Notes: generated by a model not told the origin, from the sequence alone. Numbered from the stretch's first letter, positions 51,201 through 63,186 are shown. The stretch is 64,000 nucleotides of DNA from Labyrinthula sp. Ha (GCA_015227615.1 JAALGZ010000002.1:1612001-1676000), one strand, 5' to 3'. Translations and numbers: made by a program.

Positions 51201-54200
51201 GATGGTCAAGAAGAGCCAGAACAAAATATTTCACTCTGCTCATGCTTATTATGCAATCTAACTCCTCGCTAACCTTCAATATATCTGTGGAAGTATTCCT
51301 TCCACCGGAGTTACGATAAACAAAACCAGCTATATAACAGTAAAATGATATTTATATTTGGCATAAATATGATTTAATACTTGAAATAATACCAAATAAA
51401 CTCTAGAGGAAAATCAACTGCATAAGAAAGCTATAATTAAACCCGTATAATGTCCTAATCTTAGAGCCGGAAATACATGGTATACAGTTACCGTGCCTTC
51501 AGAAACCTAATGGTTTTGCATTCCTTAAGCTGCTATAGATTAGAATAACTTTACCAGAAAAATTCTCTTTGTAGTTTCGATTATTGAAATGGCAAAGTAC
51601 AGATACACAAAGAAATCTGAAGATAACTTCCACAGAACCAGGTCAGGTATTGACATAGAGTAAAATCCAGCAAACCTTGTCGCACGAAACCATACGCAAT
51701 CAAAACATTGTAGTAATGCCTTGAGCTACATTACCATAATCTCCTTGAAGGTATTACAAAATTTTATGAAACATCTTTTGAAACTTTGATGCATTTCGAA
51801 CTCCAGTTCTCTACAAGAACATGGACTATATCTTCCATTTGACCATTCAAATGAATCCGCCATATAAACCTGTATACTCTACTGAAAAACTTCAGATTAA
51901 CTCACTTCACATATTCTTTTCCCTTTCTATACCATTAAATGTATGAATCTTATGTCGGGATAAACTAGCTGAATTAAGTCTTGAAATCTCTCTGAATTGG
52001 AGAAATTAGTTACCAGTATCTCACATTGAGCAAGACTTGTTGAATATATGATCAGTCAAGCAATAACCCGTAAAGTCTTCCTCTACATTAATTAGAGTCT
52101 GGAAAGATAAATAACGCTAGCAAAGTTCAAAGAAGATAGAAGGCTTCGGCCGTTACTGTAGCTTATGTTTATAAATCATTACTAAAGCTTTACTGTCGAA
52201 TCAGAGCATATGACTTTGCACATGGGCACGATGCCTGTATAACCATAGTCTCTTCTTAAATTTCCTGATTATAGCTCGCTATTTACATATATTTTTTTTC
52301 AAGTTATTGAGTGAATTTAATTAGGTTAAATTGGACTGTGTAGTGAAAATGATTTATCGTTGCTTCACGACATCGTACAGAGAAAGACAATTCAGCTGAT
52401 GATAAAGAAATATGGGGACTTAATAATAGCTCATTGAACCTAAAAGGCTATATTTAAAGTTATGATGCAATAGCAAAAATATTAACTATTAAGAGTAAAA
52501 GTATATACATACAGTATTACTTAAATCAAAACCTAAGATACCCCATTGCCAATGTAAGTACTGGGGATCCGAAACATTTTAGGCATATTTCATCTTACCG
52601 TAGAGATTCCAGAGAGTTCAATGTTTGGTTTCCCTACAAACCTAAGATTGTACAATGAATTTAACTTATATCGTATTAATTTTAGTTTTAAGTAAAGAAA
52701 GATGATATACCTTAAGAGTTGGCATTTGAGTATTGAGTTGATCGTAATCTACAATGATACCCAATTCTATATTTTATATTTCCTGCCTGTACACAAGATA
52801 AATTTGGTTAAAATTGTATTTTATTTAATAATATTCCAAAAATTCATAGGAAAGAGCTTTAGAGATCATTTGACTCTGATTAAGCCTGTATGATACTAAT
52901 ATTTTAAAAATGAGAAACTAATATTCTGTAGCACAGCTTTAAAAATACTCCGAATATCTTTTTTTCTTAAGATTTTATAAGATTGATAGGTTAAGGTATG
53001 TGATATATGCTTACCATAAACCATATGCTATAAATCTTGAAGTTTAATCAATGCTTTCACGCTATCATATATGTAGTGCTCTTAGTTATACACACCATCC
53101 CAGTATTTAATTTCACTGAGAATATCCTTAGCAAAAAGTCGCAAAGTTGTATGTCCCGGAGATATTTAGCAGCAGTTGCAATTTTAATACCATGTCGTGT
53201 ATAAGAATCGGTATAATTCATCGCACAAAACTAACGAAAAATTAAGATCCTTTGATAGGAATTCTAAAATAGAGGTTTTATCTTTTCCTTGTTCTCAATA
53301 CCAAATATTAGTCATATTACCGGAAGTAAATACATTGTAATTCCTTAAAAGAATTTCCAAAATTTTTTTAAAAGTTCATTCCAGACTTGTGATCTGCTTA
53401 TAGGGCATAACTATGGGTATAATAACTGCCGTTGAGGTTTATGTACAAATGCATAGTAAATAACATTGAATGGTGAATTAATACCTAACTCGCATCGTAC
53501 AAGATATATAAGCAAAACTAGGTTAAATCATAGACTTTTCATTGCTCTATTCCATTATATTTTTTTTTGCTTTATGTTTTTTTATATTAAAGATTCTAAT
53601 TTAACTGATGGTTTGTATCTGCTCAACCCTGCAATATCGTATTTTCTAGAAGTACTTTCATAGTAAATACAGTGAACTTGCACCTAAACCACCTATATTA
53701 AACCTTAAGAGAACATACTTTTTTTCTCTCAATGAGATGGGGTATGTAGTTAAGGATATTCCCATTCATAGTATCATTTTTCTTCGCAGGTCAGTCGCCG
53801 TGTCATCTTCATAGAAGGAGAGCGTGAATTATTCAAATAAAATGAATAGCTAAAATCCAAAACGCGGTCTTTGTACTATCACTACAAAAATAACAGCAGT
53901 AATTTCAGAGTAAAATACAGGCCTCAACATCAGAGGTCTCATTAAATTTTTTATCTAAGGGAAATGCTTACGTTGTTATAAGTAACGAACCACAATGACG
54001 GAGGAAAAAGGGAAGCGAAATTGTCGGTATTCTTCTGTAGTTTCCACTGATATTCAAAACAACTTTTATGAACACAATAATTCTATAAATTATTTTCTTG
54101 TACCACAAAGTTTCTAAAAGTTGCTTATTTTTTCATTTTATGTTTTGATTCTTCTTCATTATGTGATTCTTTCAGTGTATATATTTTTAGGTCTTAAGCC

Positions 54201-56853
54201 TTTATTGATCATAGGGCTATGAATCAAAATCAAGGTTAGATTATTTGCGGCTATAAAGAAAATTTTATTTGGAACTGATGAAAAAAGCCATTGAAATATG
54301 GTGCGTTTAAATTGAAATTTTCTTTTACCTTGGTTTTGTATCCTATTTGATAAGAACCGCATTTGCAAGTAAACAAAAAAGTCATTGGCAAGAATTTCCA
54401 AGAAACGGAAAATTCTTGCGAAGAGTTTATGACCTTGGGTAGAAAATATGAAGAGAGATAGAAAACTAATAAAAAAAAAATTCTTTCAGGGAATAAGCTA
54501 TTAATCTCGTTCCTTGCTTTTAGATATGAGCATAGTATTAATGTAGTGCTAGATACCATGAACCATTCACGTGAAAGAGTACTGCTTGATATTATCTTAA
54601 TTCACCAAATAACTTTGGAGATATTTAAATTTTGTTTTAGTTATAATAAGGTTTTCAGTTTGTTTTTAGTCAGCTTTGATATTATAATGAGCATATTTTC
54701 AGGTCTTAGTTATATGTTCCAACAATATTTTATATTTTGAAACTTGATATATAAAATTTACCCCATACTTTCTATTATTTTCTTATATTCCGAGAGTTTA
54801 GCTGCGTAGGTTTTGCTAGTCTACAAATTTGGAGGCAAAAATAATGGTCGATTCCATACATCATTCTAGCCATTGCACCATTGGAAATATTAATTAAATA
54901 GATTAACGATAGCACAATAAGAGTCGACTGTTAATGACTCGTCAACTTCTCCGCATCAAAGAGCTATTAAACTAAGAAAAATTGAAGATGAGGTCCATTT
55001 CCTGAAAACAAGTCCACTCTCGTCATGTCTTCAACGTAGAGTATATGTCAAGTCGTAAATATATGGCAATGAAACTCATGAACAATTTGGATCAGTATCA
55101 CTTTATATGCTATGATAGAAATGGTCAAAATCTACTTGAATAACATAAAATTCCTGAAAGATTATACAGACTCTAAATTGTTGTCAACTTTATTGGAGTC
55201 TTGATAGTTTTGTTCCAAATGGTGAACTAATTCATGCGTAAATGAAGTCCACCCGACTTAGTATTCTAAAAAAAATACTCTTGTATCTGAAAATATGGTT
55301 GGCATTGATATTTATAAGAGCAGTTTGCAACGTAGATTTAGTGTTATCGGACACACCCGTATTTTACAGCTAAAGCAAAATATCACTGTAATCTACCTCA
55401 ACGTCGTGTTATATACTGAGTGATTCAAGTATCCTATATTTTATTTGAGCCGCCATGTAAATAATTTTATTTCACAATAATTTGGTAATAACTTAAAGTT
55501 CCCACATTAGGGAATGGGTGTACACCATTAAATAATCTGTCCAATTCTACATTCAGTTTCAAATTCTTTCCAGATTTTTTTATGTTGGAAATATAGGATT
55601 GGAAGAGCATTTTCTTTCTTTAGACTGTTAATATCAACAGTGTTTAATTTCATATGCTTATTTGATAGATATAGTAGTTGCTTTACATTCTTGACTTGGG
55701 TTTCATTATATATGGTAATACATTTGATTACACCTTTAATTATATTCTGAGTCGATAAAAGGAATTGATTCAAACTCCCTAGATAATCAACAGTGAAGAG
55801 TAACTGAATTTGAAACTATTTTCCTGGAAACACTTTTACGATAGGGCTTAACGACCAACAAAGCTGTTTCTATTTAGAATTTTATGTTAACAAACCATAG
55901 CAACAATTAACGCATGATTGATAGCTCTCTTAAGGGAAACAATAAATACAAATGCATCTGGGTTTTTTTCTAATCATTACGATATGAAACTCAAAACTAT
56001 TCAGGAACAGAAAATCATTATATGTGACATTGGTAGATCCAGACTCACGGGATAACATAATACAACTTTTGAGCTATAGATAAAATATGCTTAATCCTAA
56101 TAGTTTCGCTATGGAATTAGTTTATCATTTATAAAAGTTACTTTAGGTTCTAATTCACTTGAAAAATAGGATATAATAGCATCATCTCAATGAAAAATGC
56201 AATATGGGTAGGGTTCAGGACCCGACCTCCTACTTCTTTATTTCAAGGAAACAGTTTTGTGCAAATAGGGTTCCATCAATTATCGTTCATGGAAGGCAAT
56301 TAGAAACTGCTTAGGCAAACACTATGATCATTTTCATAAAAAAAAGGTATTGGTTTCAGGGTCTCATTACAATAAAGAGAAAAGTTTTGTCAGTTTATAT
56401 CAACATAAACGCGATAACTATGATTAACCCTGAACTCTCTTATGAGGTGCGGAAATACGAAGAACATTGATGAACATAGATGCTTGTGGTACCATAACAA
56501 TATATTTCGTACCAATCGAGTACCAGATGAAAAACCTTAACCCCTATAATATTGTTCTTATTTAATGTAGCGCTTGCAAGACCCGAGAATTTTCTAGAAT
56601 TCGAAAGTAAAGCTTTTGAGAACAACCTTTCAAAGAGAAGAAAAGATTTAAGCTGTAAAAAGGATTCTAATGGCATAGAGTTTACTATTCTATTATTCTG
56701 ACCTATTTATTGAACCGGTGTTAACTTGAAGTTGAGTTCATCGTTGAATCTTGTTATCTAAGTAGAATTTACTATAATCTGCATAGACACAGCTTTAAGT
56801 ATTCTTAAAATAAGAATCACGGTAAGGCTCTACCAGTTAAGAGCCAAATCCAA
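48222..56853. other. Long non-coding region, 8.6 kb
   Basis: No ORF here exceeds about 100 codons, and none has recognisable similarity. I find no convincing RNA gene; a weak 66-nt cloverleaf-like segment at 56167-56232 is discussed among the rejected items. This is the longest stretch with nothing annotatable on the right side of the window. Confidence 0.5.
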
Positions 56854-57311
56854 ATGGAAACTAAGTCATACTCGGTAGAATGCATTGCTGCCTCTGAAAC
56901 AATGCAACGACCTGCTGAGAGATTCAGAATAAGTATTACCTATATTAATAATGAACTTCAGGAAATTACGTTTTGCCATACACACGTGGTGGTAAGTCTC
57001 ATATTCCTTGAAAGGTGGTATCTAAGAAGTCTCAAGTGATAACCTTACATGAGCTAAAGCATTTGGGCCGCAGTGCTAATGACAATTTGCCTTTTACCCA
57101 AGGGGCAGTAATGAATAGAAGTAAGAGGTGTCCCCAATTTTTTTCCAGCGACTTCTGAAAACTTTTACTCTGTTATTGGAATTCAGAATGCAACAACTAC
57201 TTAGAAAATCTCATTTTTCAAGACAAATATACCAACCTGGACATTTTGAAACAGTCTATTTCTGCTGGTATAGCTGAATTGAGTACTGGTAAGACAACAA
57301 GCATTCCTTAA
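56854..57311 (+). pseudogene. Broken ORFs, unresolved gene or pseudogene
   Basis: A 61-codon ORF from 56854 (METKSYSVECIAASETMQR...) is followed in another frame by 57012-57311, open apart from a TGA at 57156. A 35-nt GTAAGT...CTAAG segment (56992-57026) would join the two frames. A 28-nt segment at 57121-57148 (GTAAGAGG...TTCCAG) has the size and pyrimidine tail of genuine introns here, and removing it bypasses the TGA but soon meets a TAG. It is either an intron-containing gene I cannot model fully or a decayed one. No domain recognised. It faces the RhoGAP-like remnant 3' to 3'. Confidence 0.35.
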
Positions 57312-57382
57312 AAAGTCAATCACTAACACTGCGAAGTTATTCTACTTTTCCGTGTTTATTTTCTAGAAAAATTTGAAGAAAA

Positions 57383-57927
57383 CTAAAATGAGGAAAAGAT
57401 CAACTTAATCTTCTTTAGTTTCTTCGAGGGATCCATTTCGAATGAAATCGTTTTGAATAGGCCTAAGACAAAAAATTTGCTCGACGTGATAGACTCGTTA
57501 AGTGGGTCCATAATACACAAAAAATCACAGCAAAACCCCGGTATTTCAGAGCAAAGTTGCAGAATCTTGTCCTTCGCGTACTCAACTACATCTGGTGAAC
57601 GAGGCATATCCTCATCACTAACAGAACACGACTAATTACCACAAAGTATATTTTGAGCTGCTCCAGGTTTTTCTTGAACGTAATCAAAGACTGGTTCATG
57701 AGCAAGCAATTTATGAATGAGGTTAAAACTCAGTCCAATACCATTCCTGAACTTGTGTGTGCGCTGCTAGAAATTGTACAAGAAATTATTTTGTTCAAGC
57801 AGGGTGTAATAGCCTGAGACATATTCTTGCCTGTCTTTACAGCATTATTTTTCTGAGTTAACTGCAAAAAGATGTTTATAAATTTACGCGTATTTTCGGT
57901 AGTTGTGCCTTTGCAGAAATGCTGCAA
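57383..57927 (-). pseudogene. RhoGAP-like remnant with frameshift and stop
   Basis: On the minus strand 57927-57730 reads NTRKFINIFLQLTQKNN...GKNMSQAITPCL, which follows the RhoGAP pattern of a helix ending in NKMTxxNLAxxFGPxL. After a frame change the next block, NLIHKLLAHEPVFDYVQE, fits the closing RhoGAP helix (vvexLIexxxxIF). The same frame then hits one TAG at about 57632 and stays open to 57383 (MPRSPDVVEYAKDKILQLC...). The catalytic-arginine half of a RhoGAP domain is not visible upstream. I read this as a decayed fragment. Hidden short introns are an alternative, but none was found that repairs both breaks. Confidence 0.35.
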
Positions 57928-59223
57928 ATGATAATATGATCATGTAGGCTATAAACAAATCATAAAAAGATGGTTTAGAAAATTCAAAGGAAACTAGGAA
58001 CTACCTTTATCTTAATCTGTCTCTAGAGCGTTAGCTGCCTAGTCAAACAAAATCCAGTGGTCAAACCGAGGCCTATAAAAGCGTTAGTGTTTCATTTCTA
58101 CTTCTTACTAGAGCTGAGCTCAGCACTTATCCCTAACTTCAACAAAGTGTTATTTTGTCTCTGGTTTGTAGTTCATGATGATCTTCTTTCGGAAGAAACT
58201 ATTTTTTTTTATTGGCTGTCGATATAAAAGTAGGTTGTGGTCATTCAACGTCCACTATTACTTGTTTCTTTATTGTTTAAGATGCTCAATGTAGGATTTC
58301 TTAACAGCATATCGTAATTTACCGTAACATATTTTTCTCAATTCCTACTGAAATACTTAAGTAAACTACTCTTACCGTTATTTTACGGGACAGTATTTCT
58401 ATAAACAACCCTACCTCACCCTAAGAAATAACAAAACTATTATTATTTACATACTGAAATACATATACGTTAACAAACATAATTCTAACTGATAAATTAC
58501 ATTCGTCCTAAGTTACCCAGTTAAATTAATTACAGCTAAGATAACCTGCTGATAGAAGAATATGTTCGTCATTCCCAAATAAAAACAGCAAATCTCCCTA
58601 TGGTTGGTCATACTATAAGGTCTTTGTACTGGAAGCTGGTCACTCTTGTCAATTCTTTTCCTTTTCTTTTTATATGTTATTCTAATTGCTTCGGTGATAT
58701 TTATGGTTTCTAAACGAATTGTTTTTTACGATAGTTAACGTTAATTGTCTGATAATTTTGCTTTATGTTAATATTTCTTAGTAAAGCTTGGGTATTGTTT
58801 TACCGTTAGTTAACGTTTACTACGATAAGAAAACTTAGTTACACGTAGCTTCGGAGCCGCCATCACGGAGATCTATTTTATGTTATTACTCGTGATTATC
58901 AACAATACTTCTTGTATGAATTTATGGAAATACATTCCATTACCTTATTCAAACACCTACCATGGTAATAAATACTATCGTTAGTTTTGAACATATTAGA
59001 TTCAGTCTAATAATGTACTAACGTTAGATCCAGAGAACTATGGAGACAATCGACAAAAACAATACGTTCCGTTTGAGTTTTATTATTGTAATAGTGAGAT
59101 GAAAATAGTTCGTTCTAATACCGGGTCCAGCGACTCCAACACTGAGAAGTTGAAAAACTAGAACGTATTGAACGAAGTTAAAGAACTACGCGTTGAAATT
59201 GAGGCAAACTCACAAACAACGAA
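57928..59223. other. Upstream region of the coiled-coil gene
   Basis: Non-coding, with a cluster of ACGTTA-type motifs (annotated separately). A short frame at 59099-59240 reads MKIVRSNTGSSDSNTEKLKN, stop, NVLNEVKELRVEIEANSQ. It vaguely recalls the N-tail of the membrane family but is interrupted and not called as a gene. Confidence 0.4.
58735..59027. promoter_or_regulatory. Cluster of TAACGTTA palindromes
   Basis: TTAACGTTAA at 58735-58744, CGTTAGTTAACGTT at 58804-58817, CGTTAG at 58979-58984 and CTAACGTTAG at 59018-59027 lie 200-490 nt upstream of the ATG at 59224. They use the same ACGTTA half-site as the element shared by copies A and D. The density suggests binding sites for a MYB-like factor, which is inference. 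Confidence 0.4.
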
Positions 59224-59589
59224 ATGCAGAATACTCAAGAAAATAATGATAATAGTATACGACACCTTGTAGAGGAAATGCTCGCTGCTTCACCACAAGA
59301 AGTGGAGAGTTTGTTGAAGCTTGTACGTAGCTCTCTTAAGGAGTTTACTCATGAATTGACCGACCTTACTAAACGAACAGAAAGATACATGGAACTACTT
59401 GATGGAGGGAAAGTTGAAACTTCAGGAGAACCGAAGGTACTAGCGCCAGAAATACAAGAAACTAAAACCAAAGTAGTTGAAGATTTGGAGAAAACCAGAA
59501 CTGCAGTCAAGGATGTGATAGTGTTCTATCAAGAAGTTGTCACTGCGCTGCTGTGCAATAAGTTTGCCCACTTTACCAAAGGAAAATAA
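59224..59589 (+). CDS. Small coiled-coil protein, 121 aa
   Basis: Not recognised. Highly charged and helical throughout. Residues 12-60 (VEEMLAASPQEVESLLKLVR...) and 75-110 have heptad-like spacing of Leu/Val, consistent with a coiled coil. No membrane segment, signal peptide or cysteine motif; there is one cysteine, near the C-terminus. The ORF length alone is near the chance limit, but the amino-acid composition, the polar helical pattern and its place tail-to-tail with the ZZ gene (133 nt between stops) favour a real gene. An upstream exon is possible because a coiled-coil-like frame (LNEVKELRVEIEANS) lies just before it in another frame, but no splice pair joins them. Confidence 0.6.
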   Translation: MQNTQENNDNSIRHLVEEMLAASPQEVESLLKLVRSSLKEFTHELTDLTKRTERYMELLDGGKVETSGEPKVLAPEIQETKTKVVEDLEKTRTAVKDVIVFYQEVVTALLCNKFAHFTKGK

Positions 59590-59722
59590 AAAACTGCACT
59601 TTCATTTTGCATACAAGTAGCTTCAGTTCTTCAAACAGGTCTTTGTCTTTTTTAGTTGTCGTTTGCTTTCACAGCGTTCTCACTTTTTTTAAGCATTCAA
59701 AGTAATCTTTTACATCAAGGGT

Positions 59723-61027
59723 TTACTTTTCCTTCAATGAAATAATGCTTCTCCTCTCATATAACTTCAAAAGTTTATCCATACTCTTTTTTATTTCTTC
59801 ATCCACAATTTTCACAGAATTCAGATCACCTTCCTTTTCGGAATAAGAAATAACTGGTTTCTTTTCAAATCCAAAACTACTGTTTAACTCTGTCAAGCAC
59901 AACTTCTCGCCAACTTCAAAGAAATTCCACTTATGATTCAAAATTTTGGCTCGAACTGGTTTGAAAAATAAACACAAATAGTTTAAACAGAGAAGAATCT
60001 GTTTTCCCAAAATGTTTCCTTTCTCTCCAAACCCAGATAAAACCAAGTAACACTGTTTCCCAAGCAAACTAACAAAAACCTGTAGCGTTCTATTAATAAT
60101 GAAATTATCTACCAGTTCTGATAAACTGAGCTCAGAGTTATTCCTTTGAAGTTGATTAAGCTCTAAGACTGCTTGTTTTAGGGATATCTTCCAGAAAAAA
60201 TCGTAACTTAATAGAAAGTTATTCACCGCTTCAGATATATTTTCCACTTGTTCTTTCTCATCATTGTTTTGAGCTTTGGAAACTAACAAAAACAACGTTT
60301 TCGTAAGTGCTATAACATTGGATCTTTTAAAAGGAATTGTATTTTTCACTTTTTCTGGATATATTTTCACCTCTTCAACTTGTCCAAACACAACTGAAAA
60401 TATAAAAAACAGTACAGAAAGTTCAGAGATAAATTTTCCATTAAATGCCGCAAACTTTCCAACACAGAAATAATAGTAGTCTTTTAGAACTTCTAGTTGA
60501 TTCTCATCCATAGCTTGTATGTTGAAATTGACAGGGAAATCTTTTTCTTTGAAATGAGAAAGAAACCCAAACTTACTTTCCAAAACCTTTCTGACAGGTT
60601 GAAATTCTTGTTCATCTCTTTCCATGGGCTCTAGAAAATTATCAGCTTTCTTCTGACCAAAGTTAATCGTATCTTGAAATATCTTTTCTTCTTCATTAGA
60701 CAAAAACCTTCCAAGAAGAGCGGGTTTGCTATGAGTGCTGGATCCAGATGAATGATTTGTTAAGACCTCGGATAATACTTCATCTCCAGGAACTACTGAT
60801 ATATTTTCTCTTTGTTGTACGTATTCCGAATTAAACGTGTGATTCATATCATGCCCATCAGTGTTAAAGAGAACATCCTTAATGCACTTCTCACATACAG
60901 AAAAGTCATGGCATATATCACATACCCATCTAATTCGCTCAATAGGAGCTAGAAAACATACATTGCATCGGAACACATAAGATTGCTGTCGTTTTCTTTT
61001 CAATGAATAATTTACTTTCTTATTCAT
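59723..61027 (-). CDS. ZZ-type zinc-finger protein, 434 aa
   Basis: The N-terminus has a basic stretch (residues 9-14, LKRKRQ) that could be a nuclear signal. A ZZ finger follows: Cys 21, 24, 36, 39, 45, 48 and His 59, 63, spaced C-x2-C-x11-C-x2-C-x5-C-x2-C-x10-H-x3-H. ZZ fingers typically bind histone tails, N-degrons or SUMO. The remaining 370 residues are mostly helical with no recognised domain; one hydrophobic stretch (SVLFFIFSVVF, about 204-214) might be buried or membrane-associated. Single exon, intact. It is tail-to-tail with the coiled-coil gene, and a degenerate repeat begins 82 nt upstream of its start. The specific role is unknown. Confidence 0.85.
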   Translation of the reverse strand: MNKKVNYSLKRKRQQSYVFRCNVCFLAPIERIRWVCDICHDFSVCEKCIKDVLFNTDGHDMNHTFNSEYVQQRENISVVPGDEVLSEVLTNHSSGSSTHSKPALLGRFLSNEEEKIFQDTINFGQKKADNFLEPMERDEQEFQPVRKVLESKFGFLSHFKEKDFPVNFNIQAMDENQLEVLKDYYYFCVGKFAAFNGKFISELSVLFFIFSVVFGQVEEVKIYPEKVKNTIPFKRSNVIALTKTLFLLVSKAQNNDEKEQVENISEAVNNFLLSYDFFWKISLKQAVLELNQLQRNNSELSLSELVDNFIINRTLQVFVSLLGKQCYLVLSGFGEKGNILGKQILLCLNYLCLFFKPVRAKILNHKWNFFEVGEKLCLTELNSSFGFEKKPVISYSEKEGDLNSVKIVDEEIKKSMDKLLKLYERRSIISLKEK

Positions 61028-61108
61028 TGTTCTTCTGTGACCGTTAACAAATTTAGAAAAGGAAAGGCCATGTGGCCAGAACTAAAACAGAAAACATAGA
61101 TGGGAATT

Positions 61109-61520
61109 TTATCTGCTTAGAGTTAGTTATCGAACAGCCAGATACACGAAACTGAGGCTAAGATACTAACAAGAATATTAGACTTTTGAATCAAGATATG
61201 TTAAGCTTCCTGCGAACTATTGTAAGTCCATCCGAAGGTTGTATACCCATAGAGGCTTTAATTATGAAACAACGAGTTCCATTTCTTCTTAAAGAAGTTT
61301 TTGAAATACTTAGAATATTAAGTCGTTACTCATAAGAGTCTATTTGTTTTTTTATTTTATATTTTGCTGTTAGCTTTGCTTTTTCGGTACTATGTCTTAA
61401 AAATTCTGTCGTAAGATTAGTTATCTCTTAATTTCCCAAAATATTTCTTGCTATTTTCAATAAGGGATTTGATATAGCTATGATAATTGATAACTGATAA
61501 ACATGCAAAAAATATCGGAT
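61109..61520 (+). repeat. Degenerate dispersed repeat, copy 3
   Basis: Begins TTATCTGCTTAGAGTTAG, then TATCGAACAGCCAGATACACG and AAACTGAGGC, aligning with copy 2. Further on, TTACTCATAAGAG, CTTAATTTCCCAAAATATTT and TTGATAACTGATAAACATG align in order with copy 1. It lies between 82 and 490 nt upstream of the ZZ gene start, so it may overlap that gene's promoter. Confidence 0.6.
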
Positions 61521-63167
61521 TATGGCGGTTAAACAGGAGTGAAATCTCAATAGAATTACAATCAACCAAACTAATATGTTTCATGCATTTTGTGAAAAGC
61601 TAACCCTGTGAATAGTAAGTTTCCCATTTTCAACTAGGTAGTGGCAATAGATGACCTGTACAAGTCTTAGAGCAAATTTGTAGGTAATATCTAATTTAAG
61701 TCCATTGTAATAAGGAGGCTTTATCGCTAGTTTTTCAGATTGAAAATCTTTTTCCTTTCTTTGATGTAGTATGAGAAAATATCTTCAGGATCTACTCCGG
61801 CAAGGCCACGAGAATTCGATCATTTCTAAACCATGATGACTATTTCCAATTAACTTCAAACTGTTTTACTGTTAAGAACATAAAAATTCTTTCCAATAAA
61901 GGCCTGTTTTCTTTTTTTGGCCAGCATATATTCCATTTTTAGTTGGGCCCTAAATAGTGGAATGTTCTTAATTGCTCTAACATTTGAAACTGTGCCTATT
62001 GTTCTTTTCAGAGAGGAGAGTTACATCAAAATCGTAAAATATATTAATTTCAATAAATCCTAACTTAAATTCCACAAAAAAAGTATTTCTCGTTCCATAT
62101 GAACGGTGCAACTAGTTATTTGAGCATTAATAATAACTACAGTATATTATTTACAGATATCAATGATAACTGACATTATTATGGGCAATCTATTAAGAGA
62201 GAGCCACAACACAACAAAAAAAATCATGTGAGTTCTATTATAGACACATGGTAATGTAATATGTTAATTACAGGTGGAATACATTTGTTACCTAGGGTTC
62301 GTACTTGCTTAATGAGCTGCAGAAAGAAGTTTTAAATGCAGTAGCTCTTTTAATCTTAATAAAACAATATTTAATTTCCAGTTGGAAAACGCTAAAATAT
62401 ATACAAGGGCCCAACATAACTGGCCTCCTCAAAATACCACATTTAACTAGCCAGCTTGTTAACATGCAAAAGTCAAAATAAGTATAGACTAACTGACAAG
62501 GTAGTTTCTATCAACTAGAATATGGTGGGTAATCCTTTATTCCTATGTGCAAAGGTCACTAGCAAGACTTAGCTGCAAGACAGTTTAAATACTACTTGAT
62601 ATTAGAAATAACTTCATAGTTTATTGTGCGCAACTGATTTAAAAACTTGTGGGTAGACTGAATTTCAACGGAAGTATGGTTATCATTACCGGGTTTACAA
62701 ACATCGACTCCGAAAATGGACTATACTCCAGTGAAGATAAAATTCCGCTCGGAAATCAGAAACCCTAAGCTAAGATGGGCTTCTTAACAACATCAAATTT
62801 CCAGATAGCATTGTTTTGTCAGTTATTTGATGGGCTGAACTCAAAGAGGAGAACTCGTGCTGCGAGTAGGTCACATAGGATTCTTAGGTAAGGGCGAAGA
62901 ATGGAAGAAAAAACTAACATAAGAAGCCTCTTAAGCTTAAAGAAATATTAGGCCATCAGGCTACATATATGTCTGAGGCTTCTGGATTTTTAGCCAGGGC
63001 GCTAATAATCACGACCATTTATTCATTTCCTCAAAGCATAGACTTCCACGTTAAGACCTCACTAAATGAACACCACCGTCTGGAAATAAATATTTCCCAT
63101 TTGGAAACAGTATATGGCAAAATCCCGGGATAACATGACCACATACTCCGCTTTCCTGTGGGTCCTC

Positions 63168-63186
63168 TGTGGGCAACTTGCCCACA
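63168..63186. repeat. GC-rich 19-bp palindrome
   Basis: TGTGGGCAA-C-TTGCCCACA is a perfect inverted repeat with 9-bp arms around one base. It is unusually GC-rich for this AT-rich flank. It could be a dimeric protein-binding site or a small hairpin; no gene context explains it. Confidence 0.45.

Noticed and set aside
52370-52420. U6-snRNA-like ACAGAGAAAGACAATTCAGC string
   Set aside because: Resembles the U6 ACAGAGA box, but the following AGC triad spacing and stem-loop do not match. No flanking U6 sequence.
56167-56232. tRNA-like cloverleaf (TAGGATA ... GGTTCAGGACC ... CCTCCTA)
   Set aside because: Five of seven acceptor pairs and a near box B are present, but no credible D-arm or anticodon stem, and the length is only 66 nt. 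Probably chance or too decayed to call.
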